DNA of 64,000 nucleotides from Siphlonurus alternatus (taxonomy: Eukaryota; Arthropoda; Insecta; Ephemeroptera; Siphlonuridae), in NCBI GenBank assembly GCA_949825025.1, contig OX463778.1:7455142-7519141 (forward strand), given 5' to 3'. Each line of letters opens with the position of its first letter. The stretch's first letter is position 1. Under the pieces are notes generated by a model. That model was not told the origin of the DNA. It was given only the letters and a program-made list of their open reading frames with translations, and searched no databases. Both the position numbers and the translations under genes were made by a program. Positions 1 to 10,526 of the stretch are shown piece after piece.

Positions 1-61
1 AAAAATTGAAAGCGATTATTTTTCATTTCATCAGCATCTCCTAAATTAGTAATTATCTGCA

Positions 62-164
62 TTAGGGTGGTATTACCTGATCGGACAACCATGACGTCAT
101 TTTCTCGCGTTGTGATTGGCTGTTGATGATGTCATGATTGTCCGATCAGTTAGTACCACCTTAA
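62..164. mobile_element. Short foldback MITE with TTAG/TTAA ends
   Basis: The arms are inverted copies of a GGTGGTA...TGATCGGACAA motif, running inward to ATGACGTCAT on the left and ATGATGTCAT-like sequence on the right. The right end is TTAA and the left end a mutated TTAG, which fits the TTAA-target MITEs seen elsewhere in the window. No coding capacity. Confidence 0.55.
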
Positions 165-267
165 TTAAAATAATGTTTTGAACATTTTTTTTTTAAATTA
201 GTTCCATCAGCGCACTCCAAAAATATCTGAAAAATTCAGAGAGGCATAATTTTATTTATATATTCTA

Positions 268-605
268 ATGGAGTATCGACCTCAATTTTTTTTTTTTGTT
301 TTTTGTTTTGTTTTTTTGCAGAAATGGATAGAGCGTGCAAAGTTATGCTACCCTGATTTATTTCAGATTTTTTTAGAGCCCGGGAACAATTTTTAAATTG
401 TTATTAAAAGTTCTGTAAGTTAAGTTGGCACCCCTGAATCCTTAATAAAAAGGATAGGACCGAGACGCCTGTTGACGCCTCCAGGGGGCGTGGCCGCATT
501 TTCAATAATTATTTAAAAATCGTACTGAGTTTCAAAAAAATCTAAAAAAAAACAGAGTAGCATAATTTGGTACTTTTTATTTATTTCTACAATAAAAAAT
601 TTTCA
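268..605. mobile_element. Family A foldback element, copy 1
   Basis: It begins with TGGAGTATCGACCTCA and the left arm GATAGAG(G/C)GTGCAAAGTTATG. The right arm is the inverse, with CAGAGTAGCATAA. The core carries AATAAAAAGGATAGGACC and GACGCCTC. The right terminus is decayed. It lies just upstream of the GPCR TM7 exon, so it is intronic. Confidence 0.6.
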
Positions 606-710
606 TGTAAGTTGTCCATCATGTAATAAATAATGCAACTATTACTGTCTATTATATTGAAGATCTGGACTCTCGAATGTTAACCACCTCTTTATTACAT
701 CTGTGTGCAG

Positions 711-847
711 GCTGAAGGGGAAACGCTGCAATCTGCGATCTTCTTTTTCGGGATGTCCAACAGCTTGGTGAACCCCCTCATTTACGGAGCTTTCCACCTC
801 TGGAGGCCTCGACCACGAACCAACAGCTACCGATCTGCTGCCTTCAA
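711..847 (+). CDS. Class A neuropeptide GPCR, TM7 exon (GnRH/AKH/corazonin-like)
   Basis: This internal coding exon lies between the acceptor TCTGTGTGCAG (ends 710) and the donor GTGAGT (848). It encodes 45 full codons plus two bases. The peptide holds transmembrane helix 7 with FFFGMSNSLVNPLIYGAF, including the class A NPxxY motif as NPLIY, then a basic helix-8 stretch (HLWRPRPR). SNSLVNPLIYG resembles the GnRH/adipokinetic hormone/corazonin receptor group as I remember it; other peptide GPCRs are possible. The two leftover bases AA join the first base T of the exon at 3067 to give Asn, keeping the frame open to a stop. TM1-6 would lie upstream of the window. Without the splice, a stop (TGA, 849-851) follows at once. 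Confidence 0.75.
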
Positions 848-907
848 GTGAGTCATCAACATCGCAGAACGGTTGTTTCGGGGGTCAAAGATAATGACTC
901 TTACAGT

Positions 908-1499
908 TAGAGGCTTCAAGTATTCCCCGGCGGGAAAATTTTCTCCATAAGCCTCCATGTTATTTTTTTTTTTTTTTTCTGTAACGGAGTATCGACCTCA
1001 AAATTTTTCATGGCAGAAATAGATAGAGGATGAAAAGTTGTGTTACTCTGATTTTTTCATATTTTTTAGGGACCGCGAAGTATTGCTAAAAAGTTTTGGC
1101 GAGGTCGGGTTCGAACCCACGTCCCTTTTGGGTCTTATATTTTATTAAGAGAGGCGGCAAGAAGCGGCACTTCTTCTGCACTTTCAATAATTTTTAAAAA
1201 ATAGTTGCCGGGCTCTATAAGAAACCTGAAAAAAGAATCAGAGTAGCATAACTTTGCACCCTCTATCCATTTCTCAATAAAAAAATTTGAGGTCGAGACT
1301 CCACTATTAAAGCTATATTTGAAACCATCTCCTACCCCCCCCCCATTTAGAGGTCATATGATAATGAATCAAGAACTTATTTTCCTCAAAAATAATTCTT
1401 TAATGCCAAAAAAGCAATTTCGGGTTTTCTTTTTTTTTTACATAGGTTTGGATGGGACTGTGGGAACACCGCAAAATCAGCTGACTTGAAGCCTCTATT
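908..1499. mobile_element. MITE family E (TAGAGGCTTCAAGT ends), interrupted copy
   Basis: The ends are inverted TAGAGGCTTCAAGT and ACTTGAAGCCTCTA. Internal landmarks AACCATCTCCTACCCCCCC and GATAATGAATCAA match the uninterrupted copy at 28568-28840. A family A element at 985-1303 has inserted in the left-centre poly-T region. Confidence 0.75.
985..1303. mobile_element. Family A foldback element, copy 2 (nested)
   Basis: CGGAGTATCGACCTCA at the left end pairs with TGAGGTCGAGACTCC at the right. The core contains GGGTTCGAACCC, a perfect palindrome that also fits a pol III B box, followed by TTATTAAGAGAGGCGG. Inserted in family E between GTAA and TATTAAAG, as shown by comparison with the copy at 28568. 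Confidence 0.75.
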
Positions 1500-1534
1500 A
1501 CAGATGCTGAATTTGTGGGGGGCTGCAATAAAGA

Positions 1535-1890
1535 AATTCATTTATTTAACCAGTATAATAGATTAAACATGGGTTACGTCACTTTTACATATATAACAAT
1601 TACAACAAGACAGTAAAACATAAAACAAATTAAAACAACAAAAGCACTTCGATCCTAAATATTAAATAAAACTACAAATCTGGAAGTAAGTAATTTGAAG
1701 GGAAATTTGGAGAGACGAAGAGAAGGGTGTTAATAAAATTGTGGCTTTCAATATTAACAATTGTGTATGCTCTGATCTTGTCGACTTGAAGTAGGAAATT
1801 CAATAACCTTTGCTTGCATTTAATATAATCATCGGAAAGTCGGTAGAAAAAATAAACAGTATTATAATTTTGCAGATTCTTTATCATGCT
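1535..1890 (-). repeat. Possible LINE 3' end fragment
   Basis: On the minus strand a 71-codon open stretch is followed by a T-rich 3' region ending in GGTTAAATAAATGAATTTC, the look of a non-LTR retrotransposon 3'UTR. I could not match the peptide to a reverse transcriptase motif, so the call is weak. Confidence 0.25.
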
Positions 1891-2054
1891 CGTATGGTCT
1901 TGGATTACTGCTAAATTTTATCATAAAGCAAATTTGAAACAATATCTTATTTAGAATCAATTTAAAATCAGACTTATATTCTAAAATTTAAAAAAAATCA
2001 TTTGTTTGTACGAGTGTACAAGTACTGTACGTAATAATAATGTTCTAATATTAG

Positions 2055-2255
2055 ATATACTGCCATGAATGGGTTTTTAGTATATAATATAATACTTTTA
2101 TTTCTACTTTACAGTAACTCGTTTCAGGATTCAGTACATTAAATAGGTTAATTGAACCTTATTTTCAGTAGTTTTCGCCCTTTTCAGTACATATTTAATA
2201 CTGAATTAAAAGGGGTCAGTTAATTTAATTAGAAAAATTGTTCTCAGATTATATA
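2055..2255. repeat. Intronic 200-bp repeat, copy 1
   Basis: Shares GAATGGGTTTTTAGTA..., TTCAGGATTCAGTACATTAAATAG and TTTTCAGTACA...ACTGAATTAAA with copy 2 at 2736-2926, in direct orientation. Probably a MITE with ends like TTAGATACTGAATGG. Confidence 0.55.
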
Positions 2256-2301
2256 TAACAAATTTACTGTCGTATATATATACATATAATCGAACTTGAC
2301 T

Positions 2302-2515
2302 ACAGTCAAATTTATGTAATATTCCTGCCGGAAGAAGTCGGAAGTGTAAGGTTTCTGTTCTTCGTATTTGTATTTCAGCGTTTTAATTTCACAAGTAGGT
2401 CAGTACTTCTACTTTAAACCAATGTAAAGTTTCAAAACTAAATTACAAACAGAAGAGCTGCAAATTTTCACACTTTCGGCTACTTCCGGAAGGAACATTA
2501 AATTAATTTGAGTAT
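2302..2515. mobile_element. MITE family F (CAGTCAAATTTA ends), copy 1
   Basis: Flanked by TA on both sides. CAGTCAAATTTATGTAATAT at the left faces AATTTGAG at the right, and the subterminal CCGGAAGAAGTCGGAAGTGT is inverted as CACTTTCGGCTACTTCCGG. TA targets and CAGT-type ends suggest a Tc1/mariner-like origin. Other copies are at 22190-22400 and 35040-35245. Confidence 0.6.
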
Positions 2516-2527
2516 ATAACTCTTTTC

Positions 2528-2674
<147 letters not shown>

Positions 2675-2735
2675 CCTCTTTTTTTTCTCCTCTCACTCAC
2701 TCTCACTTTCTCTCCCACTCTTCACACTAAACTTT

Positions 2736-2926
2736 TTAGATACTGAATGGGTTTTCAGTACTTTTATTTTCACCTTACAGCAAGGATGTTTTAGGATTCA
2801 GTACATTAAATGGCTGAATTAAACCTTATTTTCAGTACTTTATGCACTTTTCAGTACAAATTTTGTACTGAATTAAACAGGGTCAATTTAAGTACACAAA
2901 TTGTCCTTAGATTCAGTATCTAAAAG
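2736..2926. repeat. Intronic 200-bp repeat, copy 2
   Basis: Direct copy of 2055-2255. Its ends are inverted, TAGATACTGAATGG at the left and TTCAGTATCTA at the right, so it is probably a MITE. Confidence 0.55.
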
Positions 2927-3066
2927 TTAAGTGTGTTCTTCTCTCGATCTCTCACTCTCTCTCCCATTTTCTTCAACTATCGCTCTCACTTTTACTCACT
3001 CTTTCCCACTCTCACTCTCTTTCTCTCTCTGTCACGTACATCTGATACAACTCTCCATGTTTACAG

Positions 3067-3394
3067 TCGTGACGGCTCCACACGCCGCAGCACCGCCACA
3101 CACGTCAGTGTTCGCCGTTGTGACTCACGAGGACCGCACGTCGTGATGACCGGTCGGGGGGTAGTAACTTCGGGGGCGGTGGAGCACAACGGACCCAGCG
3201 AGAACGGATGTGAGAGCACGGCCCTCGTGACTCTGGACTGCGGGGGCGGGGGGGTGGAGGCCAGGCTGGTGAACCGCCCCTCCGAGGAGTCCCCTGCCAA
3301 GCTGCTGCTGGCCCCCGGGGGCAAGAACCGCCTCCCAGCTCTGATCTTTCGTTACGGAGTCCGGACAAAGGGGGCGGTGCAGACCAGAATTTAA
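3067..3394 (+). CDS. Class A neuropeptide GPCR, last coding exon (C-terminal tail)
   Basis: The acceptor is ...CTCCATGTTTACAG. The first base completes the split Asn codon from the exon ending at 847; 108 codons and a TAA follow. The peptide is hydrophilic and rich in Arg, Gly, Ser and Thr (for example STRRSTATHVSVRR, then GGGGVEARL and SPAKLLLAPGGKNR), as expected for a receptor's cytoplasmic tail with many possible phosphorylation sites. GC content is much higher than in the flanking intron and 3' sequence. The phase match and open frame are the main evidence that the two exons belong together. I see no AATAAA close to the stop. Confidence 0.65.
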
Positions 3395-3496
3395 GATGTT
3401 TCTGAGTGAATAGACGCTTTAAGGTGGTCGAAAGACAATTCCAAGTGAAAGTAGAGGGATGAAAAGTAACGTCGGAAGATGACAGCACTTTCGTAT

Positions 3497-3731
3497 CTTC
3501 GTAACAAGGTTGGCTTTATACAGTTTAAGCCTCCGATTTGACCAATGTTAAAGGGCTAAGTCAATCAGATTCAAGTATTTCAGGACCCATCGTGCCGCGA
3601 AACTTTGAATGCGCCCATGATGCAATGCTATTTTTGAATTTTCGCGGTGCAACGGGTCCTGGAAATAGTGGAAAAATGACGCATGAAATACGCACGAGGC
3701 TTAACCTGTATAAACCAACCTTGCTTCGTAA
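3497..3731. mobile_element. Foldback MITE
   Basis: CTTCGTAACAAGGTTGG...TATACAG...TTAAGCCTC at the left is repeated inverted as GAGGCTTAACCTGTATA...CCAACCTTG at the right. The inner arms GGACCCATCGTGCCGCGAAA and TTTTCGCGGTGCAACGGGTCC also pair. An apparent 70-codon frame inside is a by-product of the palindrome. Confidence 0.65.
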
Positions 3732-3755
3732 TATTAATATTTCAATCTGATTTTC

Positions 3756-4020
3756 TTAAGGATGAATCTTAGTTGATTAAGATATCAAAAAAAAAAAAAC
3801 TTTTGATTTAAAATGAGACTTAAAAGGGTCTTAAAATTTGCCACTATTAGGTGGCCTACCTTTTTATAAGTGTATCTGCCTGACCGGCAGTTTTGTGAAA
3901 ATTGAGGTAGAAGTTTTTAACATGGAGCCTTATGAAAGTACAAAAAATTGGAAGAATTTACAATTTACCCAAACTTAAATTTACCCAAACCATAAACGAT
4001 GAAGTTTTAGAATATTATTA
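3756..4020 (+). repeat. TTAAGGATGAATC repeat, copy 1
   Basis: Begins at TTAA and shares AAGGATGAATCT, GTTTTGTGAAAATTGAGGTAGAAG, CCTTATG and AAACGATGAAGTTTTAGAA with 14732-15000. Probably one side of a larger TTAA element; the matching right end was not found. Confidence 0.5.
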
Positions 4021-4567
4021 AATTATTTTATTTCATTAGATTCCATTTGAAGAAAATTTCAATATAATAACTTATGACTGATCGCAATAATCATAGTGTC
4101 ATATATAGTGTTTTGCCATGCACTTTTGCCGATTGCATATAACAATTATTTGTATAATTGCTGATGATAAACAAATATTAAACTATTTATATATAATATT
4201 ATAATATACGATATAATGTATATCGTATAATAGTAGATCTGATAACTTGAAAAATGTTTAAAATTCATGAAATCAGTCGGTGCTTGTATAGTTAAAATTT
4301 ATGCACTAATTAAGACTCAAAATTACCCAAGAAAATCATATTGAAAAATTAACATTGTGAAGATACGACATTGTTGCCAACCTACCGGTGCTACTTTCTA
4401 TCACTGATCGTAGAAATTTCCAAGAAAACTGAGACGCTTTTACGTGATTGTTGTAAGAGTGTAAAAAATGAACGTCTAGCTTTCATTTAATGTGTTCACA
4501 GGCATCTCAAACCATGAGTTTTATAATTAGTGTTACTTTTATACTCCAATTATAGTAGATACGTTAT
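4021..4567. other. AT-rich sequence without recognised feature
   Basis: Low-complexity AT-rich DNA with no splice-bounded open frame. 4360-4400 (GATACGACATTGTTGCCAACCTACCGGTGC) is a relic of the element intact at 21183-21601. Confidence 0.4.
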
Positions 4568-4703
4568 GCAGGCGCGAATCCAGAACCAAATTTCAGAGGG
4601 GAAGGGGGGGGATCTCCATAAGGCCAATGTAAAAAAAAAATTAGTTGGAGAAATAACTATATTGCCCATGTTATCCAAAATCGCCCCCTGGATCCGCGCC
4701 AGA
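4568..4703. mobile_element. Short MITE with GGCGCGAATCCAG ends
   Basis: GCAGGCGCGAATCCAG faces the inverted CTGGATCCGCGCC. A related element lies inside the SINE at 62825-62950, and a terminal fragment near 43090. Confidence 0.5.
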
Positions 4704-6117
4704 CAATATGACATTGTATTTATTTTTATTTTGTAATCAGGTAACAAAAATCAGGAAAAATCATGATTTTTTTTTATTATTTAACGATGTTTGTTGATTT
4801 TGTATTTTACGTCAAATTTTTCCACTTAATTCATAAAAAATTACAATTTTAAGTACAAAAAAACAAATACCCATAATTTTCATCATTCATAAATAACCAT
4901 GACATAATTAAAAAATAAATTGTCAATGCTCCGTGTAAATAAAATGTCTTTATCGTCTCATTTTAATGACATTTAATGTACTATATAAAAAATAATATAT
5001 TTTGTGTATTTCAAACATTATTAAATATGTATGTCAATCATGTCAGTATGTATTATAAATAAATGTCAACTCCCTTTTATTCTTTGTAATTTAAATATGT
5101 ATATACTAAAAATGTTTATTACTGCCCAGTAACAATAGAATCAAGACCCCTATATTTCATAAGCCAATCAGGTAAATTCAGGTGTATTCTCAATTTTAAA
5201 TAAGTGAATATCCGTAATTAAATTTTTAAATTAAGCACCATTGTATTTTTTTAATTTTTTTTTATGCATTTGTTTTTTTTAAATTAAACTCTTTTTACAC
5301 CTCAGGCGAACATAAAATTTTCCCCTGGACATAATTAAGCAGTCTAATTTTAAATTAGTCATCTTTAAAAATTAATAACTCGAAAAGTAGCTCGTTTTTG
5401 TATACCTGATATTTTACCTACTGATAAGGTATGTGAAGGAGAACATTCTAAATTATTTTCATGAATGGGATTTTTACTAACATTGGGCGTGTTATCTCCA
5501 CCTTAATTTTTATTTTTAAGTAGGTGTTATATTGTGAAGCGATGAAACACAAGCTGTTTAATTTAGCGTTGCGTTTTGGCGACGATCCATTTTACGAATG
5601 TCAAGGATTTTCTTTCACTTTATTTACTAAAGTGTTTATCTTTTGATAAGAGATTTTTAAAACAATTTTCAACAAAAATTAAAAACTTAATAAATTTTTA
5701 TAATACTTGCGAATTTAAATTGCTTATTAAAAACTTTCATTATAATTATCTACTTAGTTCATTGCCTTTAAATAATAATTAGTTTGCAAAATAGTTTGAA
5801 AGTTCAATGTAGATAAAATAATGAAGGTAGGTCAAAATTATTTGCTGGTACTATTAAATTATTATCTCTCGAACATGCAACGCTGCTTGCATCAGTGTCC
5901 TTATTTCTCGTTGCAAACCTCTGTCATATTTTTTTTTTTCAGTGAGTAATTAATTTTTTTTACATTACGATAAAGCTACTGTCGTAAAATATTTTCTTCC
6001 TTTTTTCTCACTGTATATTGGGTTGACAGAATTTTTAATTTAACAATTTGTACGATAAATTAGAATCTCGGCTACCTAATTTTATAATAATCACGTATTT
6101 TCTTGATTCAATTGATT
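4704..6117. other. AT-rich intergenic stretch with one MITE relic
   Basis: Apart from 5390-5508, the right half of a piggyBac-like MITE (TATACCTGATATTTTA... to CGTGTTATCTCCACCTTAA), I see no gene or structured repeat. Confidence 0.45.
5390..5508. mobile_element. piggyBac-like MITE family P, right-half remnant
   Basis: Matches the right arm of the family intact at 45091-45445: TGTATACCTGATATTTTA, GAGGAGAACATT-like sequence, then AACATTGGGCGTG and a terminal TTAA. Confidence 0.55.
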
Positions 6118-6391
6118 GTTCGTAAATATACAATCAGAAATATAATAATGGGCGCGATTCACGAAGCAGTTAGCCAGGTTTCTAACCACGTTTAGCTTAA
6201 CCACGTTTAACTAGGTGGTTTAACACGCAAAAAAGGTATAGTTAAACGTGGTTAAGCTAAGCGTGGTTAGAAACCTGGCTAACTGCTTCGTGAATCACAC
6301 CCAATAAGTTATTATTAATGATCCTTATATTTAATGTACAAAAATTTTATCAAAAATAATTCATTTTATTTCTGATTGTGTATTTACGAAC
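6118..6391. mobile_element. MITE with GTTCGTAAATA ends, interrupted
   Basis: GTTCGTAAATATACAATCAG at the left and CTGATTGTGTATTTACGAAC at the right are inverted copies. A second foldback (6150-6302) sits inside. A shorter relative without that insert is at 13824-13931. Confidence 0.65.
6150..6302. mobile_element. Near-perfect foldback MITE (GGGCGCGATTCACGAAGCAG)
   Basis: Long arms: GGGCGCGATTCACGAAGCAG, then GTTAGCCAGGTTTCTAACCACG and TTAACCACGTTTAAC, are mirrored to the terminal CTGCTTCGTGAATCACACCC. Divergence between arms is very low, so it looks young. Confidence 0.75.
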
Positions 6392-7840
6392 ATTACCTAT
6401 TAACATTACAATAGCTGATTTCTGCAAAAAAAAAAAAAAAAAAAAAAAAAACTCTATTAATCTCTTTATGTTAAAATTAAGGTTCTAGGGGTTTTATGAA
6501 TTTTGGGGGGGGGAGGCTTCTCATATTTTTCCCACACACCCTCCATCCATCCCTTGTTGTTCCACCCTTGATTGACGTTGTTAGCATAACAAGGCTCACG
6601 TCCATTGGTTAATTCTTAAAAATTCATTAAAATACTTTTTTTATCGATTTATAATTAATAAATGCGATCAATGAACTTATTTGAAGGACCAATGGACGAT
6701 GTTTGCTATTGATGGATATCATCTGCGAATCCAGATAAGGAGTTCCCCCCCCCCCCCTCCTCTCCTCCCTGCCTCTAGGAATTTTGGATATAACATCTTT
6801 TTAACGGTTTTTAATGAAAGATTTGAAAAGATTTTCTTAAGATATCAATGAGGTATATCTTCAGCTACGTCACCGTATTTTTTTATTATAAAAATATACT
6901 GAAAATTAAAACATTAAACAACGTCACCCTGCCGCCATTTTTTCAAAATGGCGGCATTAGCACAAGGAGTAAAAAGGTGTAATTCGGATATGTTGTAGAG
7001 AAAGTCAAACTCTATCGACCCTGTAATTTTCAAAATTCCCCTAATTTTTTCCGGGTCCTAATGATATTTTATGCTAGAATTACTGGGCAGTGTATAGGCA
7101 TTTTACTCATTCCAATTTTTGTATTAAATTATTTTCATTAATTTAAATTATTTTTATTGTTTTTTTAAATTATTTTTATTTTTTTTAAATTATTTCTAGA
7201 TTCATCTAACAACATTACAATACGATAATTTGCTAAAGAATTGAGAGATTTCTTGACATATTAACATTCATTCTCGTCGTCACTGTTTATTTACTTCAAA
7301 CCAAATTTAAACAAATCAAATATGTACATAATTAAAATATAATATAATGTAGTTTGTCTCAAACAATGAAGAGTTTGGGTGGTTGTTCTATTGTTATAAA
7401 ATGTAAAGTGTAACAACAATTAATTGTAATTTGTTTAGTGTATACAAACATTATTTCGCTCTCTATATTATTGCATTTAATTAAATCATACAAAAAAATA
7501 TTCAGTATAAAAATACACTTCTGAATTCATTAATTATATACCTAACTCATATAATGCTACAATCCTTAAAATGTCATAAATTTATTTCAATTAATGTGCT
7601 TTTTAGATCCATATAACTTTAAATAAGAAAATGTGATTTTAAATTAAGGTTCATTATAAATATTTTAATAGCTCATATATTAATGTGCTCATTGATTTAT
7701 TAAATCCTTCCTAAAATGTATATATGTCAACAATGTGTGCTATGTTATATTATAATGTAAATGACAAGATATTTTCATTTCTCATAGACCATATTTCTAA
7801 GTTTTGTATTTAAAATTACAGTAGTTCATTCATCCACCGG
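6392..7840. other. Intergenic AT-rich sequence
   Basis: Contains a poly-A run (6425-6451), G/C homopolymers near 6508 and 6744, and a small GC-rich palindrome TGCCGCCATTTTTTCAAAATGGCGGCA (as two arms near 6930-6956). No open frame with splice or polyadenylation signals. Confidence 0.4.
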
Positions 7841-7927
7841 TGATGGCGTAACGAGCGCTCTGTTTTTGTTTAAATGGAGCAATATATGTTTACGTAATCA
7901 TCGAGAAAAAATGAAATGCAACCTTAT

Positions 7928-8402
7928 AGTTGAAAAATTACGTTTTCAAGTCATCCTTTAAGGCGGATTCAGATGGCAACAACGGCGATGCGGCGCGATT
8001 TTGACGTAAAAGCTGTGAAATCCTATGCGGCGGCGAATTCATCAAGAATTGCGTTAATTACGATGCTCTTTTTCTGTTAATCGACAAATATGGCCGCCAA
8101 TGGATGTTACAGCAAATGCGCATTATTCGCGTCGCGTCGCAGGCTGGAAATCGCCATGTGAATCCGCCTTATTACGTCTTTTTACCTGAAAAACACATCT
8201 TAATTTCTTTCTCGCATAAAGTGAGGATGAAATGGAGACAATATTTCTAACATTTTATGGCCAATAAAAGAAAAGAAGCTGTAAAAGAACTTGTTTTTAT
8301 CTCTCTTTTTTACTCTTAAATGGTGCAAAATAGTGTAGGAAAAGGGACGAGGTTAGACGTTAAAAAGTGGATAAAAGATGAAATATATTTGAACTCGGGA
8401 TC
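7928..8402 (+). repeat. Family B repeat, interrupted copy
   Basis: GTTGAAAAATTACG...TCAAGTCATCCTTTA at the left, then TCTCGCATAAAGTGAGGATG, TTTATGGCCAATAA and GATAAAAGATGAAATATATTTG. Same layout as 12787-13052, 15968-16280 and 19565-19866. Interrupted by a TTAA element at 7958-8172. Confidence 0.65.
7958..8172. mobile_element. TTAA MITE nested in family B
   Basis: TTAAGGCGGATTCAGATGGC faces the inverted GCCATGTGAATCCGCCTTAT. The interior is GC-rich with inverted GATGCGGCGCGA / CGCGTCGCGTCGC-like arms. Confidence 0.65.
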
Positions 8403-8756
8403 GTAAAGTTTTCAATTTTTTTTTTATAGTTTTTGAATTTGAACAAAAAAAAAACAAACAAATAGTTTTGTTCTTAAAATTAGCAAATTCAATGTCCTGA
8501 TGTTTCCTATAGTTAGAAAGTCGAATAAATGGTCCAAAAGGTCATAAGCTCATTCCATGTTTATGTATACAAGTGTTGTCATTATTATGTCATTATGTCA
8601 TTAAAATTTTGTGAGAATTAAGTGTTAACATGTGTTTTTATTTATTAACTAGTTTTATCGTTCCATGATTAGATATAAGAAAAAAGAGGGTTTCAAATTT
8701 TTATTAAATAAATGTATTTTTTTCTTTACCAGGATACACTTTTAAAGATCTTACAG

Positions 8757-9115
8757 CTCGCGCGGGTTAATGGGTAGGGATAAGGTATAGAGAAATGATG
8801 GTGGCCACGGTCTGTTTCGCGTCCCAGCATTCGCTGAGGTGAGACTGAAGGAACCGTGGAAACATCAATCAGAACGGACACCTGTACTTTTTATCAATGA
8901 ACTAAAGTGTGATGTCCAAAGCCTGGGGAACCACACATAAGTGCATCATTGCACTGGGTGGAAAGCGAGACGAATTTACCCCAGGGAGGGAGCAACGTAA
9001 TTTTTACTAGAAACGGTCACCCATCCAAGTATTAACCAAGCTTGACGTAGCTTGACTTCGGTGATCTATCGAGAACCGGTCAATGCACTACGCCACGCTC
9101 AACCTCGACTTGTTC
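8757..9115 (-). mobile_element. 5S rRNA-headed SINE
   Basis: Read on the minus strand, the 5' head (about 9105 to 9010) matches the internal promoter part of 5S rRNA: GATCACCGAAGTCAAGC, then GGTTAATACTTGGATGGGTGACC. It then leaves 5S sequence and continues into a SINE body with TGGTTCCCCAGGCTTTGGACATCAC, GATGTTTCCACGGTTCC, CAGCGAATGCTGGGACG and GTGGCCACCATCATTTC, ending in TTATCCCTACCC. The fused body and divergence from 5S argue against a working 5S gene. Confidence 0.8.
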
Positions 9116-9417
9116 TATGGTAATGTAATTCCGTTTTTTTTTTTAGAGAGTGTGTTGTGTTATAGCAGACAAAAATGAAATTAGTTTTAATTTTTAAAGC
9201 TCAGTTTATCCAGGGGAATACAAATTTAATCTGGAAAAGCTTAGCCACGATTAAATATTCAACAAAGAGGAGGAACATTAAAACTGTGAGAATATTAATT
9301 AATGCAAAAAATAGTCTACACATTTAATTAAGGATAGTTTCCTTACAGCGGTGTTCTCTCTCTCTCCCTCTCGCACCCTCTCCCTATCTCTCCCCCCTCT
9401 TTCTCTCCCTCTTACTA

Positions 9418-9571
<154 letters not shown>

Positions 9572-9800
9572 GTGACTTTCATAATATTTCACTTTTCTCA
9601 AGCTTGATTATTATCAAATTTATTTTGTCACTAATTTTATTCATCCTTGCCGATTAATTTGAATTTTATGACACTTTATTTATATTAAATTATTCATATA
9701 TAGACACATTACCGTATATAGAAGGGTGGCATGTAGCTTTAAAACTCTTAAAACTGAAATATTTTAATAATTTTCATCGTATTCCTATTAACAATGCTGT

Positions 9801-9801
<1 letters not shown>

Positions 9802-9866
<65 letters not shown>
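9802..9866. repeat. (GA)n microsatellite
   Basis: An uninterrupted AG/GA run of about 65 bp. Confidence 0.95.
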
Positions 9867-9870
<4 letters not shown>

Positions 9871-10138
9871 ATTTTGCATGCAAATTTTCTAATCATGCTG
9901 TTTTAGTAATTTTTTCCTTTCCACCTTTAAAAAAAGCTTGAAAGCTTCAACAAAATTTAAATGTCTAAAAGAGTAGAACATGAATTACTTCTACTCTAAT
10001 TTGAATTATTCATTATTTTAAAAAACGCTCCAGCTATCACCTCACCTTTTACTATAATATAATAATATATGTACATTTTTTGATAGGAGATATTTATTTC
10101 TCGTTTGATGTTAAGAATATATAAATATAATATGTTAG

Positions 10139-10443
10139 GAGGTGTGGCAAGGCAGTTGACCGGGTCTTGTCAGATCACCGAAGTCAAGCAACGCAGAGCG
10201 TAGTTGGATAGGTGACCATTTTCAACAAAAATCCCATTTCCCATCCAGGGGTATTAAGTCGTTGCACTTTTTCACCGTATACACCCCTGGCTTTGGACCA
10301 TTGCACTTCCGGTTCATTGATAAGAGCTGTATAGCGTATATCCTGGCTGAGGTTTCCACGTTTCTCTCAGTCACAGGCAAATGCCGGGATGGATTGTAAA
10401 GCTGTGCCAACCCCCGTTCCAGAAGAGCTCGCGAAACGCTCAA
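10139..10443 (+). mobile_element. 5S rRNA-headed SINE
   Basis: The head reads GGTGTGGCAAGGCAGTTGAC and then GATCACCGAAGTCAAGCAACG, with GGTTAGTACTT lost and GTTGGATAGGTGACC kept. The body follows with CCCTGGCTTTGGACC, TGGCTGAGGTTTCCACG and AATGCCGGGATGG. Shares a small deletion style with 18308-18575. Confidence 0.75.
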
Positions 10444-10526
10444 ATTAGGATTTTGGAAGGTTCAGAGATTCAAACTTAGTGAGTAAGAATTGTATAATAA
10501 GTAGAAGTATAATATCCAATTATAAT

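Noticed and set aside
8990..9115. A functional 5S rRNA gene
   Set aside because: Only the inner part matches 5S, with substitutions, and it continues into a SINE body rather than a T-run terminator.
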